Made by a program: the position numbers and the translations under genes. Positions 25,882 to 33,666 of a DNA stretch of 64,000 nucleotides are shown piece by piece. Source of the DNA: SZUA-35 sp964351995 (lineage in GTDB: Bacteria; Actinomycetota; Acidimicrobiia; Acidimicrobiales; SZUA-35); the NCBI GenBank assembly GCA_964351995.1, contig CAYGQE010000028.1, positions 1 to 64,000 on the forward strand, in the 5' to 3' direction. The notes beneath the pieces are model-generated. The model was not told where the DNA came from. It did no database searches and was given only the letters and a program-made list of their open reading frames with translations. Numbering within the stretch: the first letter of the stretch is position 1; the number at the start of each line of letters is the position of its first letter.

Positions 25882-26808
25882 GTGTCTGGTTTGCACGTGG
25901 TCTTCGCCCAGGAGGCGTTCGTTGCCGAAGGCCCCCTGGCCGAGGTCGTCCTTCCGGTCTGCATCGTGGTCATCATGATCGCCATGGGGGCGACGCTCAC
26001 CGCCGCCGACTTTCGGCGCGTGCTCTCTCGCCCGAAGCAGATCGGCGTGGGGCTGCTCTGCCAGTTGGTCCTGCTCCCGGTGCTTGGGTTTGCGGTTGCG
26101 TGGGCATTCCCTCTGGAAGCAGTGTTTGCGGTTGGCATCGTGCTGTTGGCGGCATCGCCGGGCGGCACGACATCGAACCTGATCGTGCATGCGGCTGGAG
26201 GCGACCGTGCGCTCTCCGTTTCGCTGACTTCGTTGTCCAACGCAGTCGTGTGGATCACGATGCCGATCCTGCTCACGATTGCGTTTCGTGCCTTCGATCT
26301 CGATGAGGCGTCTGTCGACTTTCCGATCGGTGAGCTGATTCTGCAGATCGCGGCGCTCACGATCATCCCGGTGCTCATCGGCATGGGGCTTCGCCGCTGG
26401 AAGCCCAGTCTTTGCGACCGTTTCGAGCAGCCTTCCAAGATCTTCGCCTCGGTATTTCTTGCCCTCGTGGTGATCGCACTCGTGGTAACCAACTGGACAG
26501 CGGTCGTCGACAACGCGGCAAAGTTCGCGCCGGCGTTCATCGTGCTGAACTTGGTGGCGCTTGCTGTGGGATACGGAGTCTCCAAGGCCTTCGGTCTGGA
26601 TCCTCGACAGGCGTCCACGATCGGGATCGAGACCGGACTGCAGAATTCGACGCTGGCCCTCACGATCGCTGTGTCGGTGTTGGGCAACAGCGAGTTGGCC
26701 ATCATTCCCGGTCTCTACGGGGTCTGGATGCTGTTCACCGGCTTTGCCTTCGCCTACCTCACTCGTTCCGGTGACGAGGCCCGAGCAGATGGTGTCGCCG
26801 TGCTCTAG
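25882..26808 (+). CDS. bile acid:sodium symporter (BASS) family transporter
   Basis: A 308-aa protein with about nine to ten transmembrane helices. It has the family motifs MIAMGATLTAADFRRVL, AASPGGTTSNLI and GIETGLQNSTLALTIA (the crossover and sodium-site regions). BASS proteins import organic anions such as bile acids, pantoate or 2-oxo acids with Na+. The start is GTG 25882 with GAGGAG about 8 nt upstream. It could supply substrate for the oxidative pathways nearby, but no direct link is visible. Confidence 0.9.
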   Translation: MSGLHVVFAQEAFVAEGPLAEVVLPVCIVVIMIAMGATLTAADFRRVLSRPKQIGVGLLCQLVLLPVLGFAVAWAFPLEAVFAVGIVLLAASPGGTTSNLIVHAAGGDRALSVSLTSLSNAVVWITMPILLTIAFRAFDLDEASVDFPIGELILQIAALTIIPVLIGMGLRRWKPSLCDRFEQPSKIFASVFLALVVIALVVTNWTAVVDNAAKFAPAFIVLNLVALAVGYGVSKAFGLDPRQASTIGIETGLQNSTLALTIAVSVLGNSELAIIPGLYGVWMLFTGFAFAYLTRSGDEARADGVAVL

Positions 26809-26910
26809 GAACTCACTCCTGTGCTCGGGAACTGGCTCCGATGGGGACCGGTTCATGGTTTTGCTGGGCGCTTGGCAGCGTCTCAAGTGCCTCACAAAAC
26901 GGGAGAGCCG

Positions 26911-27963
26911 CTATCCGACGAGTGTTTCGACGCTCCAGCGTGAGGCTTCGTCGGACCCGAAGAGAACGACCTCGTCGCCAGCCGTCGTGGTGAAGTGCGT
27001 GGCGAGCTCATTGTCCATGTCGGTCTTGGTGAGGCGGAGTCGGTGGCTCGGGGGCTCCACCTGGTAGGCAGCACAGCCATTGTTCGAGACGAACGCAGCG
27101 AGTTGATCGACCGCTCCAGCCCGGTCGAAGACGTCGGCTACTACTTCCAGTCCGTACGCCGCGTTGAAGACTCCTGCCTTGGCCGTCGGGCCGTACTTCG
27201 CTGTGGTGGGGTGTGGGGCCGAATCCGTGCCGAGGAAGAATGACGGGTCGCCGCTGGTGGCCGCGGCGACGAGTCGCTTCTGGTCAGCCGCCGAGTTGAT
27301 CACGGGCTTGCAGTAGAGGTCAGGCTTCATGCCGTTGGCGAGGAGATCGGAGCGGTCCCTGGCGAGGTGATGGGGAGTGATCGTGGCCACGGCTTGCGGG
27401 TGGTCCGCCACGAAGTCAACCCCGGCCGCAGTCGAGACGTGTTCGAGGGTCACGTTGAGTTCCGGCATTCGCTCGCACAGCGGCACCAGCTCGCGCTCGA
27501 TGAAGGCAGCTTCGCGGTCGAAGATGTCGATCGCAGGGTCGGTGGCCTCGGCATGTACGAGCAAACGGGCGTCGAACTCTGCCAGCAGCTCGTAGACCTC
27601 CATGAATGCAGCCATCGACGTTCCACCAGCTGCAGAGTTCGTGGTGGCACCGGCGGGGTAGTACTTGATGGCGGTGATCGTTCCGCTCTCGAGGCCCTGC
27701 CGAAGATCGGCGAGGTCGAGCTTGGGCGAACAGTAGAGCGTGAGCAACGGCCGGAAATCCGGCGCGTCGGACGGGGCCGCGGCCAAGATCCGATCGAGAT
27801 ACGCCTCTGCACTTGCAACGCTGACCAGCGGACTGGCCAGGTTCGGCATCACCATTGCGTAGCGAAATCGGCGAGCGGTGTAGCTGACGACGGCGTCCAG
27901 CATCTCGTCGTCACGCAGATGCACATGCCAGTCGTCAGGAAAAGGAATCTCGATCACGGTCAC
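26911..27963 (-). CDS. pyrC: dihydroorotase, class II
   Basis: A 350-aa amidohydrolase of the E. coli PyrC type. It has the first metal pair in DWHVHLRD (H13, H15), the carbamylated Lys100 in AIKYYPAG, H137 in LVHAEA, H175 in TLEHVSTA and the GTDSAPHPTTAK loop with the catalytic Asp. It converts N-carbamoyl-aspartate to dihydroorotate in pyrimidine synthesis. The start is GTG 27963. It stands alone here. It is the last clearly chromosomal gene before the 28-52.5 kb island. Confidence 0.95.
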   Translation of the reverse strand: MTVIEIPFPDDWHVHLRDDEMLDAVVSYTARRFRYAMVMPNLASPLVSVASAEAYLDRILAAAPSDAPDFRPLLTLYCSPKLDLADLRQGLESGTITAIKYYPAGATTNSAAGGTSMAAFMEVYELLAEFDARLLVHAEATDPAIDIFDREAAFIERELVPLCERMPELNVTLEHVSTAAGVDFVADHPQAVATITPHHLARDRSDLLANGMKPDLYCKPVINSAADQKRLVAAATSGDPSFFLGTDSAPHPTTAKYGPTAKAGVFNAAYGLEVVADVFDRAGAVDQLAAFVSNNGCAAYQVEPPSHRLRLTKTDMDNELATHFTTTAGDEVVLFGSDEASRWSVETLVG

Positions 27964-27972
27964 CCCTGGAGA

Positions 27973-28560
27973 CTATGTCGGGACGCTGCATGATGGGGAA
28001 GCACGTAAACAGTGACTCGCATGACGGCCCGAACCCCTGCTCTTTGTTCTTCCGGGCACGCTCGAGGGGCGGAACTTGGTGGTCGGCGTTTGTCGTTTGG
28101 CGGTTCGTCCGTCGATGACTTGGAAGACTCGTGGGCTCCAGTACATGCGGTCGTACTGGTCGTCGCCGCAGGGCTCGAGGAGGCGGAGTTCGACGAGGGC
28201 TGTGATCGCGTCGCAGTTGGCTTGGTTGGAGCGGCCGTGGCGTCGGTGGGTATCTGCGGCGGTGAGGATGGGGTACGCGATGAGTTGCTCGGCGATCTCG
28301 ACGGCGATGCGCGCTCGCGGTCTCGCTGTCCGGACGGTGGCGGCGAACTCTTCTCGCAGTGAGAGCAGTCGCATGATGCGATCGTGTCTGGTGCTTGCTT
28401 CAGCGGAGACTGCGGTGGCGAAGAACTCGATCCACGGGGCACAGTCACCCGTTTCGCTGACTGCGAAGAGATGTTGGCGGTACTCCCAGGTGAACGAGTT
28501 CCTTCGGTCGATTCGTTGCGCTGATTGTGTGCTTGGTTCAGACCAGGGGAAGCGAGGCGA
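27973..28560 (-). pseudogene. Fic-family protein, C-terminal remnant
   Basis: The minus frame encodes YRQHLFAVSETGDCAPWIEF, RIMRLLSLREEFAATVRTAR and a winged-helix part (YPILTAADTHRRHGRSNQAN, then ITALVELRLLEP). These match the region after the catalytic domain of Fic AMPylases with a C-terminal helix-turn-helix. The HPFxxGNGR catalytic motif and all preceding domains are missing; upstream sequence in frame is unrelated. The tail after VFQVID is read-through. It lies immediately upstream of pyrC at the left edge of the island, consistent with decay after insertion. Confidence 0.65.
28032..28067 (+). repeat. degenerate integrase arm-type repeat
   Basis: This 36-bp stretch aligns with the repeat at 33508-33544 (shared parts AACCCCTG, GTTCTTC, GGCACGCTC and AGG). 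It carries several mismatches, including loss of the CTAGGCAC core. It overlaps the Fic remnant. It is read as an eroded inner end of an older integrated element. Confidence 0.45.
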
Positions 28561-28781
28561 GGCATCTGGGGCGCCGTCTGGCGAGCATGGGGGCCGTGCC
28601 ATCACAGTGCGGTGTGCACCCGGCGACGGCCTCACAAAGAGATGACAGGTCGTTGATCGCGGAGAACCTCCCTGGTCAGGGCGTCGCTGGCCTTGACAAT
28701 GCTGACGGGCCTCGGCCGATAACGAATGGGTGACAACGAGGCTGTCGGCGGCTTGAAACGGGCGAAGCGGATGGTGCCGAC

Positions 28782-29370
28782 ATGGGCATCAACCATCGAC
28801 TCAGCCGTGTCAGGCATACATCCAAGCGTGCACCCCGCCGTCGTTTGCCGCTCTCTACGTGGCTCGTCGGCGTTCTTGTGGTCGTCGGCGGGATTGCTGT
28901 TTCGATCGAGCCGGAAAACGCTGGGTCGCTTGGTGTGAGTTCTCCATCAAGCGTGGCGGCCGCCTCGATGCCTGATGAGGTCATGGCTGTTGAGATGGTC
29001 GACATGCCTGTCGAGCTGTGGGACGTCGCTGACTGGGCGGTTGGGCTGTTCGAGGAAGCCGGTCTCGATCTGCCTCCGATTCGCTTCGTTCATCACGGCG
29101 GAGCGACGGAACCGTGCCAGGGGCGTGCGGGGACACACCGTGAGATCGAAGGTGTGAGCGTAATCGACATCTGTGCCACTGAGGTGGGTCGCCCAGTGCA
29201 AGTGATGGTTCTGCACGAGACGGCGCATGCGTGGACTGCTGCCACTCTCATCCCTGAGCCCAAGCTGGCATTTCAGGAGCTGCGTAGTTGAACGCAGTGC
29301 CGAACTCGAGGCGGGGTATCGGGTGCTCGCTGGCGTCGACCCGCTGCATGGACTGCGTGACTACTACTGA
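28782..29370 (+). pseudogene. secreted HExxH metalloprotein gene, frameshifted
   Basis: From ATG 28782 the product has a basic N-terminus and one hydrophobic export/anchor segment (TWLVGVLVVVGGIAVSI). A domain ending in VMVLHETAHAWTAATLIP follows, with an HETAH zinc-peptidase-like motif. The frame stops at 29289 right after LAFQELRS. One frame over, ERSAELEAGYRVLAGVDPLH continues to a stop at 29368 and looks like the proper C-terminus. A segment between them seems to be missing. Related actinobacterial proteins are small secreted putative metallopeptidases of unknown role. If translated, the 169-aa product would lack the third metal ligand region. Confidence 0.55.
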
Positions 29371-29417
29371 ACGGCCCAACCGGCCCGGTTCGGACCTGAT
29401 CGGTGATCGAGGGAAAG

Positions 29418-29429
29418 TGGAGCGGGTAC
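29418..29429 (-). repeat. partial att scrap matching the tRNA-Gly 3' end
   Basis: Twelve bases, TGGAGCGGGTAC, match the CCA end and acceptor stem of tRNA-Gly(CCC) as at 52481, 33365 and 31160, then diverge. Alone this could be chance. It lies in series with two longer copies and next to an arm-like repeat, so an eroded attachment site is likely. Confidence 0.35.
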
Positions 29430-29480
29430 AAGATCGGGCGCCTCTTGACCAGCGGGACCTCTCCCTTTACCCTTACATTC

Positions 29481-29726
29481 ATGGCAGAAGTAAAGAAGCG
29501 ACGTCGAGGCGCTACCACCATCAGTTCAAAGAACCAGATCACGATTCCAGCAGAGGCCCTCCGCAACGCCGGCCTCGAAGCCGGCGAACGCGTTGTCGCC
29601 CGTGCAGACGGTGCTGGTCGCGTCATCCTCGAACGCGAACACGACGTGATTGCTGAGTTCGCCGGAGCATTGACCGGCACCTACAACGCCGACGAACTCG
29701 ACGACCTTCGCTCCGAATGGGACTGA
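29481..29726 (+). CDS. vapB: AbrB/SpoVT-type antitoxin (VapB)
   Basis: An 81-aa protein whose N-terminal half (RGATTISSKNQITIPAEALR, then GLEAGERVVARADGAGRVIL) is the swapped-hairpin AbrB DNA-binding domain used by VapB and MazE antitoxins. The acidic C-terminus (YNADELDDLRSEWD) is the usual toxin-neutralising tail. ATG 29481 is chosen because an upstream in-frame ATG adds unrelated residues. It overlaps the PIN toxin gene by 10 nt. The complex is expected to autorepress. Confidence 0.88.
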   Translation: MAEVKKRRRGATTISSKNQITIPAEALRNAGLEAGERVVARADGAGRVILEREHDVIAEFAGALTGTYNADELDDLRSEWD

Positions 29727-30130
29727 CCCACCTCGATGCCGGAGTGATCATCGGCTTCCTCGATAGCGACGACTCCCACCACGAGACCTCACGCGCTGCG
29801 CTGTCCCATGCGCTCAAGCAAGGCGACCAGCTCTTCATCGCCGCCTCGGCGCTTGCGGAGTGTCTCGTCGGCCCCGCCCGACGCAGCGCCAAGGCAGTCG
29901 AACTCGTCCGCTCAGCGGTTCATCGCCTTCCCGTGGCCGTGGTGGATCTCGACGAAGAGATCGCTACCCAAGCAGCAATCTTGCGAGCACGACATCAGAC
30001 CCTGAAGCTCCCCGACGCACTCGTGATTGCAGCGGCGGCAACTTCCGGCGCAGACCAACTCATCACGACTGACCGGAAGTGGCCTTCGGCAAAGGCGATG
30101 AAACTCGATTTCATGGTCGAGCAACTCTGA
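29717..30130 (+). CDS. vapC: PIN-domain toxin ribonuclease (VapC)
   Basis: A 137-aa PIN domain with the acidic metal residues D7 (HLDAGVII), E48 (ALAECLV), D100 (LPDALV) and D119 (LITTDRKW). These toxins cut tRNA or rRNA when the partner antitoxin is degraded. The full set of catalytic residues suggests an active toxin. It is translationally coupled to VapB. A hairpin directly after the stop (30131-30159) may terminate the transcript. Confidence 0.9.
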   Translation: MGLTHLDAGVIIGFLDSDDSHHETSRAALSHALKQGDQLFIAASALAECLVGPARRSAKAVELVRSAVHRLPVAVVDLDEEIATQAAILRARHQTLKLPDALVIAAAATSGADQLITTDRKWPSAKAMKLDFMVEQL

Positions 30131-30159
30131 CTGGAGCGGTTCTTCTAGGCACGCTCCAG
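30131..30159 (+). terminator. hairpin after vapC that also matches the arm-type repeat
   Basis: CTGGAGCG (30131-30138) and CGCTCCAG (30152-30159) form a perfect 8-bp stem with a 13-nt loop directly after the vapC stop. There is no strong T-run, so termination efficiency is uncertain. The stretch GTTCTTCTAGGCACGCTC inside it matches the arm repeat at 33522, so the sequence may instead be a relic of an integrase site. Confidence 0.45.
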
Positions 30160-30195
30160 GCGCAGACAGCTGCTGATTGGCAGCTTGTCCCCCGG

Positions 30196-30468
30196 CTACT
30201 CGGCAGTTATGAGATAGGCGTCGAGCGCGTCGCGGATGACTTGGCTCTCTGAGGTGTGTTCGGCTTCGGCCCGCTTCTTGATTCGTTCTTTGTAGGTCGG
30301 TGGTGCCCGGAAGGTCACGACTTCGGCAGCGGCGTCGCCGATTGTGGGTGTGCGGCGGCGGGTCTTCTTGATGGTGGTGAGCTCGTCGTTGCTGAACTCG
30401 TGGTTGGCGAAGTCGTCGGCGATCTTGGCGATCTCTTCGTTGGTGGGTGTGTGTCCTTTGGTTGTCAT
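30196..30468 (-). CDS. ribbon-helix-helix antitoxin
   Basis: A 90-aa protein. The C-terminal part (VVTFRAPPTYKERIKKRAEA and QVIRDALDAYLI) is a ribbon-helix-helix DNA-binding motif of the CopG/Arc class. The N-terminus has a short PTNEEIAKIADDFANHEFSN segment seen in BrnA-type and similar antitoxins. It overlaps the upstream gene at 30465-30468 by ATGA, so the pair is toxin-first. It probably neutralises the product of that gene and autoregulates. Confidence 0.75.
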   Translation of the reverse strand: MTTKGHTPTNEEIAKIADDFANHEFSNDELTTIKKTRRRTPTIGDAAAEVVTFRAPPTYKERIKKRAEAEHTSESQVIRDALDAYLITAE

Positions 30469-30716
30469 GAGATGTCTCCGGCGAGGTAGGCCCGGAACAC
30501 CGGGCGAAGTGGCATGGCGTGGATGATGAGTTCGATGTCGTCGAGTTCGAGGTAGAGAATTTCAAGAAGGTTGGCTGCGGGATCGGGACCGATGCAGAGA
30601 CTCTTTGGTGGTTCTGTGTTGGCGTCGATGGTGAAGTGGTCGATGGCGTTGTTCCAGGCGTGGCGGATCTGCGCGTCGGTCAAGCCGTGTTTGTTGGCTG
30701 TCGGATGGATCCTCAC
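30465..30716 (-). CDS. putative type II toxin paired with an RHH antitoxin
   Basis: An 83-aa protein starting at GTG 30716. It opens MRIHPTANKHGLTDAQIRHA and has a beta-hairpin region LLEILYLELDDIELIIHAMP with a late RPVF. The pattern of an H-x-H-rich N-terminal helix followed by NLLEI..IIHAMP recalls BrnT/RelE-like and DUF4258-like small toxins, but I cannot name the family. The ATGA coupling with an RHH gene and the location in a mobile region support a toxin role. Confidence 0.6.
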   Translation of the reverse strand: MRIHPTANKHGLTDAQIRHAWNNAIDHFTIDANTEPPKSLCIGPDPAANLLEILYLELDDIELIIHAMPLRPVFRAYLAGDIS

Positions 30717-31159
30717 TCGCTAAACGTAATACGGATAAGTGCGATTGTCATGCGGCTTTCCTCGATGCCGGCTCGGGCGCGGAGGGAATTGCTGTAGGCC
30801 GCCTTTTCTCTAGCGACCCTTTGGATAGCGGGCCGTTTCCCTTTCGGCTTGTCTGTCAACTGGAAAGGAATTCGAAGAGTCGAGCCCTCACGTAGGTGAC
30901 TGCTTGGGCGATCCCACCGAACTTGGATTCTCGAGGATGTCCGCCAAGTTTCGAGTGTGAAACTTGGAATTGGACGCCCGTAGTCCAAGTCTTGGGGTCT
31001 CGGGAAGGACCCTCGCATTACGACCGACTTTGCCACCTGAGCTGCTACCGCTGATCGTCGCGGAATCGAACTGTCGTCAGTGGCCGAGACTCGATCGGTA
31101 TCTCGGTTCGGGAAAGCTGGCAGTGCAAGCCTCTGCCGCAAGTCATCTCTCAGGCGAAG
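30717..31159. other. gene-poor stretch between the TA pair and the 31.16-kb att copy
   Basis: About 440 bp without a convincing gene. A minus frame of 142 codons spans it but is Ser/Arg-rich with no recognisable motif or coding rhythm. The sequence is less GC-rich than its neighbours (for example around 30720-30900), consistent with mobile-element debris. No RNA or palindrome stands out. Confidence 0.5.
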
Positions 31160-31207
31160 TGGAGCGGGTACGGGGAATCGAACCCCGATATTCCGCTTGG
31201 GAAGCTG
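31160..31207 (-). repeat. att copy: tRNA-Gly 3' half (2 mismatches)
   Basis: Forty-eight bases match the 3' half of tRNA-Gly(CCC) at 52481-52528 with two substitutions in the variable-loop/anticodon-stem part. The similarity to the 33.36-kb copy continues on the right through CCGGGCG and a hairpin CCAGGG-TTTT-CCCTGG at 31238-31253. This makes it the left end of an integrated element related to the one starting at 33364. Confidence 0.8.
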
Positions 31208-31270
31208 CCGGGCGGGTTGGCTGCTGCGACGCCCTGGCCAGGGTTTTCCCTGGTGAGGGTGTGTCGCGGT

Positions 31271-33061
31271 CTAATCCAGCTGCTCGGTAGGGGCAGGCGT
31301 CACCCGGTCCTCTGAGATCACACACAGCTTCCATTTGTTGTGCCGGCTGCGGCGCTTCTTGCTGGTCGGCTCGACTTCGCCAGCTTCCTCCATGCGGCGG
31401 AGCCATCGAAGCACGCCTTCCTTGGTGATGCTCAGTTCTTCGGCGAGTAGCTGGGCGGTCTGGGGGCCGGGTTCGAGGATCGCCCGAATCGCTGGTCGGC
31501 GATCTTGTCGGGAACGCTGCGGTGGTTTCTCGACCAAGTCCAGGCGCTGCTGGGGCTCGGATTCGTCGGCGCCAGCGAGGACCCACACAGCCCAGCGTCG
31601 GTCGCTCGTCTTGTCCAAGAGGCCCTCGGCTGCCAGCCCGGTGAGCTCACGCGTGGCTGTGAGCGAGTCCGTTCCGGTGACCGAGCGGTACTGCTGGTTC
31701 GTGATTCGTTGGTTGCGATGCAAGAAGGCGAGGGCCAGACGCTGCCGGTCGTTGAACGAGGCGGTGTCGATGGTCGAGAGCCATGCGACGGCGTCATCGT
31801 CCAGTAGGCCGTGATTGCGGACGACCATTCGGAACTCGCGGACGTTGTCGATGACCTGTGGCGGCTCCATCCCTGCGTTGCGTAGAGCTGCAGCAGTTGC
31901 GAGAAGGCCGGAGCCTCGGTTCTCGCAGACGGTACGGCTTGTTGATTCGATCTCGACGTCCTCGAGAAGCTTTGCAAGTCGAGCGTTGCGGGATGAGGAC
32001 ACGGGCTCGGCCAGGAGATCCTCGCGGGAAACCGGACCATGCAGGCCCCCTGGGCTTGATACCTCGAGCCGGTCTGGATAGAGCGAGACGCGAACCTGGG
32101 TGCCGTGGGCCAGCGGGTGGTAGTCGCGGTGCATCAGGGCGTTGGCGACGAGTTCTCGGATCGCCTCTTCTGGGTACTCCCACCGATCTTCCCGACCGAG
32201 CCCAACCACAATCGATCGGCGTTTCATGTTGCGGCGCAGCGCCGCAAGGGTCTCAGCCACCATGAGAGGGATGGGGCCATCGATTGACTGGTTGTCCAGA
32301 AATCTGGTGCCGTCCTGAAGCGGTTCACCAGAAATCGTGGCGAGAGCCACGAAGGTCACATCGAGTTGCGGTGCGAACTGCTGAGGGAATCGACCGAGCG
32401 CGAGCAGGCCAGCCAGCGTCACGTAGCGAACGCCGTCCCGGCTGGTCGTGACACCCATCATGTCGAGAATCTCGTCGTCGGAGGCCTCGGAGAACACCTT
32501 CCCCCGAGTTGAACGCAGTCGCCGGATGAGAGCGCTCGTGAGCACTGCATCCAGATCGTCGAGAGTCGCTTCTTCGACCAGGGCTCCGTCATCGTTGGGC
32601 TGGCCTCGCGAGGACCGGAGAACGTGAACCTCGTAGGTCGAAAGCGCCCGGTCGCCATCGAAAGTTCTGACAAAGGATCCCCGCTCGATGCCGCGGGACT
32701 TCACGAAGCACGGCTTCTGGGTTGGCGGAAGCTCCTCGACAATGGCAGCGACGACCAAGCGGCCCTCGATCTGGATTATCTCGATCTCGGGTCGGATGGG
32801 TGGTTCGAGTTGATCGGCGCATGCTGAGGCGAGGTCTGAGGCGAGCTTGCCGGAATCCACCTCGAGCACAGAGAAGTTGGTGTCCTCGTCAAGGCCCAGA
32901 ACGATCAAGCCGCCGTCGGTGTTCGAGAACGCTGAGACAGTTTCGACGATCGTCTTCGACAGACCTCCAACAGCGGCCTTGACCTCGACTGTGGTGAGGT
33001 CGGTCCTCGCGGCGCGCAACTTGGGAAGCACGTCGTGGACAAGCGTGTCGAGATCAGGCAA
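31271..33061 (-). CDS. AlbA_2 (Schlafen-like) domain, GHKL-type ATP-binding, winged-helix protein
   Basis: A 596-aa protein. The N-terminal AlbA_2 domain is visible in EVKAAVGGLSKTIVETVSAF, NTDGGLIVLGL and the later GSFVRTFDGDR. A central part carries EAIRELVANALMHRDYH (N-box of a GHKL-like fold) and GLHGPVS and NRGSGL loops. A C-terminal winged helix (AQLLAEELSITKEGVLRWLRR) and a Lys/Arg-rich tail follow. Such proteins are annotated as ATP-binding transcriptional regulators; several relatives occur in mobile or defence loci. It is the only gene between the 31.16-kb and 33.36-kb att copies. Confidence 0.8.
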   Translation of the reverse strand: MPDLDTLVHDVLPKLRAARTDLTTVEVKAAVGGLSKTIVETVSAFSNTDGGLIVLGLDEDTNFSVLEVDSGKLASDLASACADQLEPPIRPEIEIIQIEGRLVVAAIVEELPPTQKPCFVKSRGIERGSFVRTFDGDRALSTYEVHVLRSSRGQPNDDGALVEEATLDDLDAVLTSALIRRLRSTRGKVFSEASDDEILDMMGVTTSRDGVRYVTLAGLLALGRFPQQFAPQLDVTFVALATISGEPLQDGTRFLDNQSIDGPIPLMVAETLAALRRNMKRRSIVVGLGREDRWEYPEEAIRELVANALMHRDYHPLAHGTQVRVSLYPDRLEVSSPGGLHGPVSREDLLAEPVSSSRNARLAKLLEDVEIESTSRTVCENRGSGLLATAAALRNAGMEPPQVIDNVREFRMVVRNHGLLDDDAVAWLSTIDTASFNDRQRLALAFLHRNQRITNQQYRSVTGTDSLTATRELTGLAAEGLLDKTSDRRWAVWVLAGADESEPQQRLDLVEKPPQRSRQDRRPAIRAILEPGPQTAQLLAEELSITKEGVLRWLRRMEEAGEVEPTSKKRRSRHNKWKLCVISEDRVTPAPTEQLD

Positions 33062-33363
33062 GTGAACTCCTCATACAACTTGTTGGATCCTACCGCTTAG
33101 GTTGTGTGTGGAGTTGTTAGTTGCTGGTTAGTTGACGGCTACCGTCGATCGCGTGGGCCCGCCTATGGTCAAAGATGCACCCCAGGCTTCCATCGCAAGA
33201 GCAGGCAAGTTGGCCGTTTCCCACTCTCACCTGTCGACACCGCTCACCGGTCTATCACCGAGGGCTCTAGAGGCTCCGCTCTTTGCAACAGCCGTGCAAT
33301 TCGCAAAGTTCTCAGCGCAGACGCTGATAATCGGACCCTGCGAGAAGCCGTCTACCAGGGAAA
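33062..33363. other. intergenic stretch between the AlbA regulator and the 33.36-kb att
   Basis: About 300 bp with no supported gene. It must contain the promoter of the AlbA gene, which reads leftwards. The AT-richer part near 33070-33135 (ACAACTTGTTG, repeated TTAGTTG) is a candidate. No integrase remnant is seen, although a tandem-insertion model would place one near here. Confidence 0.45.
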
Positions 33364-33412
33364 ATGGAGCGGGTACGGGGAATCGAACCCCGGTATTCAG
33401 CTTGGGAAGCTG
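33364..33412 (-). repeat. attachment site (distal copy), perfect 49-bp repeat of the tRNA-Gly 3' half
   Basis: All 49 bases equal 52480-52528, in the same orientation. The repeat covers CCA, acceptor strand, T-arm, variable loop and the anticodon loop to the edge of its stem, the usual attB core of tRNA-targeting tyrosine integrases. Together the two copies delimit a 19.1-kb unit with the integrase at the tRNA-side end. Confidence 0.9.
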
Positions 33413-33441
33413 CCGGGCGAGTTGGCCAGCGAAGGCTCTGG

Positions 33442-33457
33442 CCAGGGTTTTCCCTGG
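33442..33457 (+). repeat. conserved hairpin at element left end
   Basis: CCAGGG-TTTT-CCCTGG forms a perfect 6-bp stem with a TTTT loop. The same hairpin with flanking CTGG and AGGGTGTGT occurs 30 bp beyond the 31.16-kb att copy (31238-31253). The shared sequence marks both positions as left ends of related elements and could be an accessory integrase or excisionase site. Confidence 0.6.
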
Positions 33458-33512
33458 TCAGGGTGTGTGTCGTGTGTCGACATCAAGCCCCGCTAATGAC
33501 CCCTCGAAACCC

Positions 33513-33546
33513 CTGTTTTCCGTTCTTCTAGGCACGCTCTAGGCAC
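33513..33546 (+). repeat. integrase arm-type site, left end
   Basis: This 34-bp stretch matches 52387-52420 at 31 positions. It contains two copies of TCTAGGCAC, 15 bp apart start to start. Its mirror partner lies 60 bp inside the tRNA-proximal att. Direct tandem repeats just inside both att sites are the normal arrangement of arm sites bound by the integrase N-terminal domain. Confidence 0.7.
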
Positions 33547-33666
33547 AAAGCCTTCGTGTAGAGGGGCGAACGCTCAGGGGGAATCTGTAACGGCGGCGAC
33601 ACTTGCTTGTCTGGTTACGTAACACCGACCAGCAGGCGGCTGACGACCAGCGAAGGAAGCAGTTTC

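Noticed and set aside
30713..31141. A 142-codon minus frame in the gap left of the 31.16-kb att
   Set aside because: Ser/Arg-rich, no motif, no ribosome-binding site, and it lies in element debris.
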